In this document: piece after piece, positions 42,017-50,800 of the stretch
How positions within the stretch are numbered: the first letter of the stretch is position 1
Layout: each line of letters opens with the position of its first letter
NCBI GenBank assembly: GCA_003223325.1
Contig: QHYS01000015.1
Coordinates: 25,091 to 89,090 of the forward strand
From: Acidobacteriota bacterium
GTDB taxonomy: Bacteria > Acidobacteriota > Terriglobia > Acidiferrales > UBA7541
Reading direction: 5' to 3'
Length of the DNA: 64,000 nt
The notes under the pieces: generated by a model
Databases searched by the model: none
Told to the model about the DNA's origin: nothing
What the model saw: the letters and a program-made list of their open reading frames with translations, nothing else
Translations under genes and position numbers: made by a program

Positions 42017-43036
42017 CTACGACGGCAGCTTGAGACGAAGCAGGCGGCAGGCGTTGCCCTGGTATATTTTGCGACGGTCTGCCTCGGAGATCTCCAAGAC
42101 GTCGAGGCAGCGGATGGTTTCGCGGATGTAGCCGGCGCCCTTTTCTGGATCGAAAGGTGAGTCAGAGGCAAAAAGCACGTGATCAGCGCCAAAGAAATCG
42201 AGTCCGCAACGAAGAGCGCTGCCCGCGCCGAAAGTGGCCGTATCCGCGTAGAACATCTTGAAATAGTCCTGCGGGCGCTTTTTCAAACGGCGCAAGTAAA
42301 CCGTCAGATCTTCCTCTTCGGTGCGCGCGCCGAGTTGATCAAGGCCGGGACCGGTGCGTCCTGAGAAATAAGGAATCATGCCGCCCAGGTGGTGCGTGAT
42401 GACCTTGAGCTTGGGAAGGCGATCGAACAATCCGGCGAAAACCATGCGAGCCATGAAAATACTGGTTTCGTAGGGCCAGCCAAAAACCCACCACAGCTCG
42501 AATTTGGATTTTTTCTCACTCTGGTAATCGGCGAAACCGGCGCCGCGCGCCGGATGCACCCAAATCGGCGCATCGAGTTCGGCCATTTTCTCGAAGATGG
42601 GCAGGAAATCGGGTTCATCGAGCGGCCGACCATTCACATTGGTAAAAATCTGCACGCCCGCGGCACCGAGCTTTTTCACGGCGCGTTCACTCTCCTTCAC
42701 GGCCGCGTCGGGATTGTTCATAGGCAAGGCGGCAACAAAGCCGGTAAAGCGACTCGGGTGCTTGGCCGCTAGCTCGGCCAAACCATCATTCGCCAATGCA
42801 GCGAGTTCCGGCGATTTTTGTGGATCGGCAAGCGCTTCAATAGGCGGTAGCGGCATGCACGGCACCTGGATATAGTCACGGAACTCATCCATCATGCGGA
42901 AGCGAACGTCGAGATCGATGAGAGAAGGAATCTCGGTGACCCGCTTTTTTATTGTTGTGCCACGCTCCGGGAGAACCAACATGCGTTCGTAAAAGTTTTT
43001 CGGAAAGATATGGCAGAAGATGTCAATTTTCATCAA
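42017..43036 (-). CDS. Amidohydrolase-2 family protein (ACMSD/decarboxylase-like)
   Basis: 339-residue TIM-barrel amidohydrolase of the group that includes ACMSD and aromatic acid decarboxylases. Metal-ligand candidates are the His in 'APIWVHPARG', the His pair in 'VITHHLGGMIPYF' and the Asp in 'VLFASDSPFD'. The N-terminal HxH of ACMSD reads 'DIFCHIFP' here, so the first metal His is Phe and only the second remains. Its position beside pob/pca suggests decarboxylation or hydrolysis of an aromatic acid. Product assignment is an inference. Confidence 0.8.
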   Translation of the reverse strand: MMKIDIFCHIFPKNFYERMLVLPERGTTIKKRVTEIPSLIDLDVRFRMMDEFRDYIQVPCMPLPPIEALADPQKSPELAALANDGLAELAAKHPSRFTGFVAALPMNNPDAAVKESERAVKKLGAAGVQIFTNVNGRPLDEPDFLPIFEKMAELDAPIWVHPARGAGFADYQSEKKSKFELWWVFGWPYETSIFMARMVFAGLFDRLPKLKVITHHLGGMIPYFSGRTGPGLDQLGARTEEEDLTVYLRRLKKRPQDYFKMFYADTATFGAGSALRCGLDFFGADHVLFASDSPFDPEKGAGYIRETIRCLDVLEISEADRRKIYQGNACRLLRLKLPS

Positions 43037-43063
43037 TGGGCCTCAAGTCATTCACCGAATAGG

Positions 43064-43099
43064 CGAGATTCTTCGTCGCTACTCCCCTCAGAATATAAC
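43064..43099. repeat. Copy of the GAAGAATCTC-type repeat
   Basis: GCGAGATTCTTCGTCGCTAC followed by CCCCTCAGAATATAAC, upstream of the amidohydrolase gene. Same core in inverted orientation to the 14651 copy. Confidence 0.5.
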
Positions 43100-43200
43100 C
43101 ATGTCTCAAGGATCGGTTGGCTGTTAGGGTGCTCATCACATCCATGCTCGCACAAACGTCGCGGCCGAGCGCTGGAAGCTATCAGGGGTGCGGATATATG

Positions 43201-44382
43201 TCAATCCAAGGGCAGGCCGACGTAGTTTTCGGCCAGCGACTGCGAGGCGGCGCGCGAACTGGTTAGATATTCGAGTTCGGCGAGCTGCCGGCGCTGATCA
43301 AAAGCATTATCATCGTCAAAACGATGCAGCATGGAAGTCATCCACCAGGAAAAGCGCTGCACTTTCCAGACACGGTCTAAGCAGATCTCCGAATACTTGT
43401 CGAGCAGGTCCTTTCGTCCCGAACGATAAAACTCGGTGATGGCTCGAGCTAGAACGCGAACATCAGCGACGGCCAAATTCAAGCCTTTCGCGCCCGTCGG
43501 CGGGACGATGTGGGCCGCGTCGCCAGCAAGAAAGAGCTTGCCGTATTGCATGGGCTCGACAACGAAGCTGTGCATCTTGGCGACATTTTTTTGCAGGACC
43601 AGCCCTTCGATCAACTTCCAGCCTTCCTCGGAAGACAAGCGCGCTTGTAGCTCCTGCCAAATTTTCTCGTCTGGCCAGAGTTGAAGATCCTCGTCTGGCG
43701 TGCACTGGATGTACAGGCGGCTGATCTCCGGCGTGCGCATGCTGAGCAGGGCGAAGCCGCGTTGATGATAGGCGTAGATCAACTCCTCCGAAGACGGTGG
43801 CGCTTGCGCGAGAATACCCAGCCATCCGAAAGGATAATCCCGCTGGTAAACGGTAAGGGTGCCTGCGGGAATGGAGGGGCGGCAGATGCCGTGAAAGCCG
43901 TCGCAGCCGGCAATGAAATCGCAGGTGAGTTCGGTTTGCTGTCCGCTGTATTGGAAAAGAATCCGCGGCCGCGAAGCCGCAAAGTCGCACACGCTGACGT
44001 TCTCGACTTCAAAAAAGATCGGCGCGCCGCTGGCATGGCGCGCGTCGACGAGGTCCTTGATAACTTCGCCCTGTGCGTAAATCGTGATGCAGCGCCCGGT
44101 CAGATCCGCGAAATCGATGCGATGCGTGCGCCCGCGGAAGCGTAGGTTGATGCCATGATGCACGAGCCCTTCGCGCTTCATCCTCGCGCCGACACCCATT
44201 TCGCTGAGCAAGTCAGTGGTGGTCTGTTCCAGAAGGCCGGCCCGCACGCGCTCCTGACAATACTCGCGGCTGCGCAATTCGAGCACCACGGATTCGATGC
44301 CCTGAAGATGCAGCAAATGCCCGAGCACGAGCCCCGCGGGACCGGCGCCAACGATGCCGACTTGTGTGCGCATCTGGTTCAT
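43201..44382 (-). CDS. pobA: 4-Hydroxybenzoate 3-monooxygenase PobA
   Basis: FAD/NAD(P)H hydroxylase converting 4-hydroxybenzoate to protocatechuate. 393 residues, the PobA size. 'VGIVGAGPAGLVLGHLLHLQG' binds FAD, 'GCDGFHGICR' is the DG motif, and 'FLAGDAAHIVPPTGAKGLNLAVADV' is the second FAD motif in its PobA form. Substrate-site text such as 'YPFGWLGILAQAPPSSEELIYAYHQRGFAL' also matches. It lies downstream of pcaD by 18 bases and supplies the substrate of PcaGH. No pobR-like regulator is in the window. Confidence 0.96.
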   Translation of the reverse strand: MNQMRTQVGIVGAGPAGLVLGHLLHLQGIESVVLELRSREYCQERVRAGLLEQTTTDLLSEMGVGARMKREGLVHHGINLRFRGRTHRIDFADLTGRCITIYAQGEVIKDLVDARHASGAPIFFEVENVSVCDFAASRPRILFQYSGQQTELTCDFIAGCDGFHGICRPSIPAGTLTVYQRDYPFGWLGILAQAPPSSEELIYAYHQRGFALLSMRTPEISRLYIQCTPDEDLQLWPDEKIWQELQARLSSEEGWKLIEGLVLQKNVAKMHSFVVEPMQYGKLFLAGDAAHIVPPTGAKGLNLAVADVRVLARAITEFYRSGRKDLLDKYSEICLDRVWKVQRFSWWMTSMLHRFDDDNAFDQRRQLAELEYLTSSRAASQSLAENYVGLPLD

Positions 44383-44400
44383 CTGTTTGGCGGCGTCTTT

Positions 44401-45198
44401 TCATCCGGCAGGAGCTGCGGCTCCGGAGAGGAACTCGCGGACAGCAGTCGTGAACTGAGGCGCGGCCTCAAGATTCGATAAATGCGCTGTGTCGAATTCC
44501 AGATAGCGGGCGCCGCGGATCATGGACGCGAGCAAGCGCCCCTGCACAGGAGGAGCGGCGCGATCGTGCGCGCCGGAAATCACCAAAGTGGGAGCGTCTA
44601 TGTGAGAGGCCTGCTCGGTGAGATCGGTGTCGCGAATGGCTTCGCAGCAAGCGATATAACCCTGTGGCGACGTATCCAGAATCATCCGCCGGACCGAAGC
44701 GATCACATCGGGCGCCCGCGCAACGAATTGCTCCGTGAACCAACGGTCGATCGTTCCCGAAACGATTGCGGGCATCCCGCCCCCGCGAATCGCGGCGATG
44801 CGAGCATTCCAGATGTCGGGATTGCCGATGTGCGCGGCGGTGTCGCAGAGCACGAGACGAGCAAAGCGCTCCGGAGCGTTTGCCCCCAGCCAGATTCCCA
44901 CCTGGCCTCCCATGGAGAGCCCGCAGAAATGCGCCTGGCGGATTTCGAGGGCGCCCATGAGCGCGAGAATATCGCCGCCGAGTTGCTCCTGCGTGCAGGG
45001 GCCCGGAGGCACGGCCGAGAGGCCGTGGCCGCGCGTATCATAGCGGAGGATGCGAAAGTGCTCACGCAACGCAGAGATCTGTGGCTCCCACATCCATAAG
45101 TTCGTGCCCAGTGAATTTGAGAAAACGATAGCCGGCGCACCCGGCTCTCCTTCCAGCCGGTAACGAAGGTGCACGCCATTGGCGTCGATAAAGGGCAC
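44401..45198 (-). CDS. pcaD: 3-Oxoadipate enol-lactonase PcaD
   Basis: Alpha/beta hydrolase opening 3-oxoadipate enol-lactone. 265 residues: 'IVFSNSLGTNLWMWEPQI', nucleophile Ser in 'FCGLSMGGQVGIWLG', Asp in 'VISGAHDRAAPP' and His in 'FDTAHLSNLEAAPQF'. There is no C-terminal PcaC carboxymuconolactone decarboxylase domain, unlike the PcaCD/PcaL fusions. It lies between pcaB (35 bases upstream) and pobA. Confidence 0.93.
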   Translation of the reverse strand: MPFIDANGVHLRYRLEGEPGAPAIVFSNSLGTNLWMWEPQISALREHFRILRYDTRGHGLSAVPPGPCTQEQLGGDILALMGALEIRQAHFCGLSMGGQVGIWLGANAPERFARLVLCDTAAHIGNPDIWNARIAAIRGGGMPAIVSGTIDRWFTEQFVARAPDVIASVRRMILDTSPQGYIACCEAIRDTDLTEQASHIDAPTLVISGAHDRAAPPVQGRLLASMIRGARYLEFDTAHLSNLEAAPQFTTAVREFLSGAAAPAG

Positions 45199-45233
45199 AG
45201 GCGAAATCCTCGATCAACTTTTCGGCTGGGGAT

Positions 45234-46598
45234 TCATTTCTTTGCGTCGCTGCGAGCGGACAAAACCTTCTCGGTCATCTCCGCGGCAGAACCGAGATAG
45301 TTCGAAGGATCGAGCAAGCGGGAAAGATCCGCCGCCGAAAGATGTTTGCGTACCTCGGGATATGACAAGAGCAGCTCAGCGAAATCGCTGCGGTCTTGTG
45401 CGGCACGGCGCGCGGCCTCCTCGACGATTGTGTGTGATTTTTCCTTGCCCAGGCTTTCGCGCAAGGCAAACGCGACAGCTTCGGCGAGAACCAGGCCACC
45501 GGTGAGATTCAGGTTCTGCGACATTTTGTCGGAGTGAACCTCGAGGCCAGCGGCCATGTCCTTGATGTGGGATAAGGCTCCGGCGGTCAGGCGGCAAATT
45601 TCGGGCAGGGTCTCCCATTCGGCATGCCATCCCCCCAGGCCGCGCTCATGCTCCTGCACCATTGACGTCAAAATGGTGGCGACCAGCGCGGGCACGCGAA
45701 AGGCGGCAGCCAGGATCACTGCAGAACTCACCGGATTACGCTTGTGCGGCATGGTGGAGGAATCCCCGCGGCCGGTGCCCGACGGCTCGAGCACTTCATC
45801 GATTTCCGTCTGGGACATCAGGGAGATGTCGCGGGCCATCTTGCCGAGCGAGCCAACCAGCAAGCCGAGCGAAGCAGCGATTTCGGCCAGGCGGTCGCGA
45901 TGTGAGTGCCACGGAAGTTCGGGGAGATCCAGTTCCAACTGGCGCGCCAGCGCGGCGGCCAGTTCCAGGCCGTGATCCGCGGCGGCAGCCAGCGTGCCTA
46001 CGGCTCCGCCAAACTGAAGCACCGACACTTGCTTGCGCGAGCGGCTCAGGCGTTCGCGGTGCCGCACGACGGCGTCGAGCCAGCCAGCCACTTTGAACCC
46101 GAAGGTAACAGGAGGCCCTTGTTGCAGCCAAGTGCGGCCGGCGACGAGCGTGTATTTGTGTGCCGCCGCGAGGTGAGCCAGAGACACCGAGAGATGCCCC
46201 AAATCGCGATCGAGGAGATCGAGCGCTTCGCGCAGCTGGAGCACGAGGCCGGTATCGATGGCGTCCTGGCTGGTGGCGCCCCAATGGACAAATGCAGCCG
46301 CCTGCGCGTCAGACCTGGCCACGAACTCGGTCAAGGCCTTGACCAGGGGAATAGCTAGATTCCCGGAGAGCGCCGCGGCTCGGGCCAGCGACTCCATGTC
46401 AAATAATTCTGCATGGCACTGAGACTCGATCGACGCGATCACGCCGCGGGGAGCGATGCTAATTTCAACAAGCGCACGGGCCAGCGCCGCCTCAAAATCG
46501 AGCATGGACTGCAGCCGGCGCTGATCGGAGAAAACGCGCCGCATCGCGTCTGTAGTGAACAAAGGATCCAGCAAACGGATGGGTTCCGGGGTGGCCAA
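45234..46598 (-). CDS. pcaB: 3-Carboxy-cis,cis-muconate cycloisomerase PcaB
   Basis: Cyclises the ring-opening product of protocatechuate to 4-carboxymuconolactone. 454 residues of the fumarase/aspartase superfamily, with the signature 'GRGDSSTMPHKRNPVSSAVI' near residue 275 and the N-terminal 'LLDPLFTTDAMRRVFSD' typical of PcaB. 'HWGATSQDAIDTG' corresponds to the second conserved region. It follows pcaG after a 132-base gap occupied by a miniature repeat. Confidence 0.94.
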   Translation of the reverse strand: MATPEPIRLLDPLFTTDAMRRVFSDQRRLQSMLDFEAALARALVEISIAPRGVIASIESQCHAELFDMESLARAAALSGNLAIPLVKALTEFVARSDAQAAAFVHWGATSQDAIDTGLVLQLREALDLLDRDLGHLSVSLAHLAAAHKYTLVAGRTWLQQGPPVTFGFKVAGWLDAVVRHRERLSRSRKQVSVLQFGGAVGTLAAAADHGLELAAALARQLELDLPELPWHSHRDRLAEIAASLGLLVGSLGKMARDISLMSQTEIDEVLEPSGTGRGDSSTMPHKRNPVSSAVILAAAFRVPALVATILTSMVQEHERGLGGWHAEWETLPEICRLTAGALSHIKDMAAGLEVHSDKMSQNLNLTGGLVLAEAVAFALRESLGKEKSHTIVEEAARRAAQDRSDFAELLLSYPEVRKHLSAADLSRLLDPSNYLGSAAEMTEKVLSARSDAKK

Positions 46599-46634
46599 AT
46601 GCTCATCCTCTGAAACGAGGCTGCGCGTTGAATC

Positions 46635-46725
46635 TAGTGCCGTTCCAACCTTGTGCTACGAATTTCAGCCAGCCAAGAGGTCGTCCCGCCTCCAGTCAGC
46701 GGTTAAAATAGTTGGAACGGCACTA
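46635..46725. mobile_element. Miniature TIR repeat, copy A (91 bp)
   Basis: A perfect 15-base terminal inverted repeat TAGTGCCGTTCCAAC / GTTGGAACGGCACTA bounds 91 bases in the pcaG-pcaB gap. Including flanking bases the ends are CTAG...CTAG. Internal sequence (ACTGGAGGCG, CTGAAATTCGT in reverse) recurs in copy B at 61885-62032. No coding capacity; MITE-like, mobilising transposase unknown. Confidence 0.75.
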
Positions 46726-46730
46726 GCTAG

Positions 46731-47327
46731 CTAGTAGTCGAAAAAGACGGTCTCGCCATCTCCCTGCATCACGATCTTCCAGTCGAAAATTTTGGGGGGC
46801 GCGTTTTCGGGAACGTTCTTGGCGCCGCGCTGGCCAGAACACCTGGCCATCAGCGTCGACCGCCGCTCCTGCGGAACCAGCTTCAAAATCGGGTCGTCGG
46901 CGTTACCTGGCTCATCGGGGAAATAGAGGCGAGTTCGTAATGGCTTGAGGAGCCCGCGCGAAAAAAGCGTGACCACGATGTGCGGAGCCTGCAAAGAGCC
47001 GTCCGGGGAAGCCACGCGCCCAGGCTTTATCGTAGTGAAACTGAACTCGCCCTTGTCATCGGTTTCGATGCGCCCAAAGCCCAAGAATCGCGGAGTGGCC
47101 GAATTCTGCGGAAAAATCTCGCCCCCATAACGGCCTGACGAATCCGCCTGCCAGATTTCCAGCATAGCGTCAGGAACTGCGTTGCCATCTGCATCGAGGA
47201 CCTGGCCGCGAATAGTAACTCGCTCGCCGGCGATGCCCTGGGCCACGAAATTTCCCCGTTCGAGGTGAGCCATTCCGAGATGAAAGAACGGGCCCACCGT
47301 TTGGGAGGCGGTTGGCGGCGTGGTCAT
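46731..47327 (-). CDS. pcaG: Protocatechuate 3,4-dioxygenase alpha subunit PcaG
   Basis: Intradiol dioxygenase subunit, 198 residues. 'TASQTVGPFFHLGM' is the usual PcaG opening. 'VTIRGQVLDADGNAVPDAMLEIWQADSSGRYGGE' is the dioxygenase beta-sandwich, followed by 'PHIVVTLFSRGLLKPLRTRLYFPDE'. The iron ligands belong to PcaH; this subunit completes the substrate pocket. It is 27 bases after pcaH. Confidence 0.95.
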   Translation of the reverse strand: MTTPPTASQTVGPFFHLGMAHLERGNFVAQGIAGERVTIRGQVLDADGNAVPDAMLEIWQADSSGRYGGEIFPQNSATPRFLGFGRIETDDKGEFSFTTIKPGRVASPDGSLQAPHIVVTLFSRGLLKPLRTRLYFPDEPGNADDPILKLVPQERRSTLMARCSGQRGAKNVPENAPPKIFDWKIVMQGDGETVFFDY

Positions 47328-47354
47328 TTCATTCTCCGAACGTTGCCGAGGCGC

Positions 47355-48062
47355 TCAGGGAGATACCTCCACGGGAGTGGCTTGGCGGCCACGGAGAATG
47401 ATATCGAAACGATACCCGAGCGCATGACTGGGCATGGTGGTGTCCCAGTCAAAATCCGAGATCAAGCGATTGCGCGCGTTTTCATCCGGAACGCTATTAA
47501 AGACCGGATCAAATGGCAGCAGGGGATCTCCCGGAAAATACATCTGCGTCACCAGACGCGAGAGCAGCCCAGCACCGAAGAGCGAAAAATGAATGTGCGC
47601 CGGGCGCCAGGCATTCGGATGATTTTGCCAAGGGTAGGCTCCCGGTTTTATGGTGACAAAACGATAGCGGCCTTCGCGGTCTGTGAGGACACGTCCGCAG
47701 CCGGTGAAATTCGGGTCGAGCGGCGCACCATGCTGGTCCACCCGATGGCGGTACCGTCCCGCCGCGTTGGTTTGCCACACTTCAACGAGCGCCCCGGGAA
47801 TAGCGCGCCCTTCTTCATCCAATACCCGGCCACTTACGATGATGCGTTCTCCCTGGGCCTCGCCGCTGTGCTGATGAGTGAGGTCATTATCGTTTTCGCC
47901 GATCTCGCTATGGCCAAAAACCGGGCCGGTGAGCTCGGATAGAGTGTGCGGCAGCAGAATGAGCGGCTGTTTCGGAGAACGCTTACAGGTGGAGACGTAC
48001 TGAGGGTAAAGGTAATTCGGCTGGGTTCCGGCCGGTGCACGCCCATAACTGGCTGCTTTCAT
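47355..48062 (-). CDS. pcaH: Protocatechuate 3,4-dioxygenase beta subunit PcaH
   Basis: Catalytic subunit cleaving protocatechuate between the hydroxyls to 3-carboxy-cis,cis-muconate. 235 residues. Fe(III) ligands: Tyr in 'NAAGRYRHRVDQHGAPLD', Tyr in 'IKPGAYPWQNH' and two His in 'RPAHIHFSLFG'. 'LPHTLSELTGPVFG' precedes. First gene of pcaHG-[repeat]-pcaBD-pobA on the minus strand. No clear ribosome site before the ATG and no regulator gene alongside. Confidence 0.95.
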   Translation of the reverse strand: MKAASYGRAPAGTQPNYLYPQYVSTCKRSPKQPLILLPHTLSELTGPVFGHSEIGENDNDLTHQHSGEAQGERIIVSGRVLDEEGRAIPGALVEVWQTNAAGRYRHRVDQHGAPLDPNFTGCGRVLTDREGRYRFVTIKPGAYPWQNHPNAWRPAHIHFSLFGAGLLSRLVTQMYFPGDPLLPFDPVFNSVPDENARNRLISDFDWDTTMPSHALGYRFDIILRGRQATPVEVSP

Positions 48063-48161
48063 GGATCCGAAATTGACTGTAACTGGCGAGGGAGTCAGCG
48101 GTCAAGCATCCAAGGGGCGCATCCGATGAGCGCAGCCCACCGAGCCCGGCGGAGGCCAAGC

Positions 48162-48953
48162 TCATGATGACTCGGGGGATTTGGGGTAGTGCATATCGAA
48201 TTCTTCGAGGGTCTCCGCGATGATCCGGGAAATGGCGAGATTGCGCAACCATTTGTGGTCGGAAGGGATAATAAACCAGGGTGCATATTCGGTGCTGCAG
48301 CGGGAAAGCACGGCTTCATAAGCCGTGCCGTAATCGTCCCAGAGCTTTCGCTCCGCAGCGTCCGACTTGGAAAATTTCCATTTCTTACGGGGATCGTGGA
48401 GCCTTTCCTGAAAACGCTTTTCCTGCTCTTCCCTGCTGATATGCAAGAAGAATTTCAGGATCTTGACGTCATTTTCCTCGAGATTTCTCTCAAAGCGATT
48501 GATTTCGTCGTACCGGGCCTTCCAAACCTCTTTGGGAACGAGCTTATGCACGCGAACCACCAGAACATCTTCGTAGTGCGAACGGTTGAAAATACCGATC
48601 ATGCCTCTTTCAGGAATTGCCTTGTGAATGCGCCACAAGAAATCGTGGGCCAACTCTTGGCTATTCGGCACTTTGAATGATTTTACGGAACATCCCTGCG
48701 GGCTGACGCCCGACATCACATGGCGAATGGTTCCATCCTTGCCGGCCGCATCCATGCCCTGCAGGACAATCAGGAGGGCGCGTTTCTTTTCGGCGTAAAG
48801 CAGATCCTGTAACTGGTCGAGACGCTTGATAGTTTTGTTGAGTTTGGCCTCGATTTTCTTGTCATTCTGGTAGCCCAGCGTATCGGCAGGATCAAATTTC
48901 GCGAGCTTGATTTGTTTATCCGGCGGGACCATCAGCTTGCGACTGAAATCCAA
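48162..48953 (-). CDS. ppk2: Polyphosphate kinase 2 family protein
   Basis: Uses inorganic polyphosphate to phosphorylate nucleotides, or the reverse. 263 residues of a single-domain PPK2: Walker A 'VLQGMDAAGKDGTIRHVM', 'GIFNRSHYEDVLVVRVHKLVP' and 'KFFLHISREEQEKRFQERLHDPRKKWKFS'. 'PWFIIPSDHKWLRNLAIS' lies at the end. Nucleotide preference (AMP, ADP, GDP) cannot be set from sequence alone. It connects with the Ppx/CHAD genes at 8.4-13 kb, although not in the same operon. Confidence 0.93.
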   Translation of the reverse strand: MDFSRKLMVPPDKQIKLAKFDPADTLGYQNDKKIEAKLNKTIKRLDQLQDLLYAEKKRALLIVLQGMDAAGKDGTIRHVMSGVSPQGCSVKSFKVPNSQELAHDFLWRIHKAIPERGMIGIFNRSHYEDVLVVRVHKLVPKEVWKARYDEINRFERNLEENDVKILKFFLHISREEQEKRFQERLHDPRKKWKFSKSDAAERKLWDDYGTAYEAVLSRCSTEYAPWFIIPSDHKWLRNLAISRIIAETLEEFDMHYPKSPESS

Positions 48954-49040
48954 GCAAACATCTCCTGAAATGAGGTGATGGAAATTTAAACCAGTTGTCT
49001 TCCGCTTGCTACGACCGAGATCGCGTTTGCATTCACGGCT

Positions 49041-49658
49041 TCAGCGATCCCTGGCAGGAAAGACCGGCGCCGCAACGCTTACTTCCGCTCCCCAAAAATC
49101 CTCGTCGGTGATGAACTCCAGGCCCGCTTCGGTTTCGCCGGAATCTTTGGAGCGAGTCCAGGCGACGCGCGCATCCGCCCGGTGGCCATTATCGAGACGA
49201 ATGCAGGTGAGAATGTCGCCACTGTGCAATTCATGGCGGCAAAAGAAGCAAAAGCCGTGCACGCTCAGGACGACGGTGTCGGCCTTCTCTTCCCAAGGCT
49301 TTTGCTCATCTTCGGAGCGAACCAAAATCGGGATGCTGGCGCGCACGCGAGGGCCGCGCCGCAAGCGCCCATAAAGTTCCGAAGCCCATAGGAGAATATC
49401 CAAAAGCCGCGCTCTCTCTAAATTATCGGGAGGTTCGGCGGCGCAGGCGATGTTGGTCACCTCGCGCATGCATTGTTCCAGAAAGCGGGTTGCCAGTTCT
49501 CCGTGCTGACTGTAGAAACTCGGTTCCTGGATCTGCTCCGCAACGGACTCCAGATGCCGGTAGGCCCCCGTCACGAAGTGCGTACGGCACACCTGGCATT
49601 CATCGAGCGAGGCGACAGCGGCTTCGAGACACCCTTCGGCGGAGCAGTTCACAGGCAC
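49041..49658 (-). CDS. PilZ domain protein with Cys-rich N-terminus
   Basis: 205 residues. The C-terminal half has the PilZ beta-barrel pattern: 'GRLRRGPRVRASIPILV' with the arginine motif, 'DTVVLSVHGFCFFC' at the D/NxSxxG position (partly altered), and 'ADARVAWTRSKDSGETEAGLEFI'. The N-terminus has clustered Cys/His ('CSAEGC', 'DECQVCRTHF') like a small zinc site, then a helical region. Possibly a cyclic-di-GMP receptor, although the second motif is weak and binding is uncertain. Upstream of ppk2, downstream of glk. Confidence 0.7.
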   Translation of the reverse strand: MPVNCSAEGCLEAAVASLDECQVCRTHFVTGAYRHLESVAEQIQEPSFYSQHGELATRFLEQCMREVTNIACAAEPPDNLERARLLDILLWASELYGRLRRGPRVRASIPILVRSEDEQKPWEEKADTVVLSVHGFCFFCRHELHSGDILTCIRLDNGHRADARVAWTRSKDSGETEAGLEFITDEDFWGAEVSVAAPVFPARDR

Positions 49659-49786
49659 TTGGTATCGTCCGTGGAGATAGAGATCGATGCAAAGACCGCG
49701 AGAGTCAGCATCATACTACAGCAAAGAGGACCCGCTCAGAATAGCACCAAAGTTTGCTTTCTCGAATGAATTACCGCCCGGCGGCC

Positions 49787-50800
49787 TTAGCGCGCTCCGG
49801 CATTGGCGGCGACCAGTTCAAGTGCCGCGGCTTCCGCAGCGGCGCCAAGAAGCGGAGCTTCCTCATTGAGCACAATGTGAATCGGGATATGCGAAAGTAG
49901 CTCTTGGAATTTTTCCTTTTCGCAAAAGGCGCTCAAGAATTTGCCGTTTTGCATCTTGGGCAAAATCTTGGGCGCAATGCCACCTGCGACGAAGACGCCG
50001 CCGCGTGCAAGCGCCTTGAGCGCCAAGTTGCCGGCTTCGGCACCATATAGCGTCACGAAGAGATCCAGCGTTTCGCCGCACACAGGACAAGAACCCTCCA
50101 GGCCCAAGCGCGTGATTTCCGGCGCGGGGTCTGCTCCGGGCTCATCGAAGCTGGGATGGCGGACGCTTTTATTCAGAAATTGATGCAGCGTAAGGAAGCC
50201 GCGCCCAGAAACGATCAGTTCGAAGCTGACGAACCTGTACATCGTTTTCAAGTAGCGAAGCAGTTCGATCTCCTGTTCGGTTCTCGGAGCGAAATCGGTA
50301 TGCCCTCCTTCGCTAGGGGCGACAACGTAGCGGTTGCCAGTCCACCTCAGGATGGCTTCTCCCAAACCGGTACCAGCAGCGATCAGGGCCTGGGCGCCTT
50401 GCGGCGCCAGCAAACCTTCATTGAGAGTGCAAAGGTCTTCGCGGGCCAGGCACGCCAGGGAATAGCCGGTGGCCTCCAAGTCGTTAAGCAGCACAATATG
50501 CCGAGTGCCGAGCTGGCGTTCCAGCACGTCGGCGTCGATTCCCCAAGCCAGATTGGTAATACGAACTCCCCTGCCAAGCACCGGTCCGGCGACCCCGAAG
50601 CCAGCCCCCTGAATTCTTCCCGGAGCTGACGCGGAGAGGAAGTCTCGCCCGCGGGCGAGGAAATCCTCAATGATGTCCTCGAAACGCGTATATTCGTGAC
50701 TGGGATAACGGTGGAGGAACACCACCCGGAGACGATCGCCCTTTTTCTCCATCAGGGCGAGGTTCGATTTTGTCCCGCCAATGTCACCCGCCAGAATCAT
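49787..50800 (-). CDS. glk: Glucokinase Glk
   Basis: Phosphorylates glucose to glucose-6-phosphate. 337 residues of the E. coli Glk type: phosphate motif 'AGDIGGTKSNLAL' at the start, 'GVAGPVLGRGVRITNL', catalytic Asp in 'VLLNDLEATGYSL' and 'AGTGLGEAIL'. 'FELIVSGRGFLTLHQFL' and 'GGVFVAGGIAPKIL' follow. Overlaps pgl by four bases; last gene of the glucose-6-phosphate operon. Confidence 0.94.
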   Translation of the reverse strand: MILAGDIGGTKSNLALMEKKGDRLRVVFLHRYPSHEYTRFEDIIEDFLARGRDFLSASAPGRIQGAGFGVAGPVLGRGVRITNLAWGIDADVLERQLGTRHIVLLNDLEATGYSLACLAREDLCTLNEGLLAPQGAQALIAAGTGLGEAILRWTGNRYVVAPSEGGHTDFAPRTEQEIELLRYLKTMYRFVSFELIVSGRGFLTLHQFLNKSVRHPSFDEPGADPAPEITRLGLEGSCPVCGETLDLFVTLYGAEAGNLALKALARGGVFVAGGIAPKILPKMQNGKFLSAFCEKEKFQELLSHIPIHIVLNEEAPLLGAAAEAAALELVAANAGAR

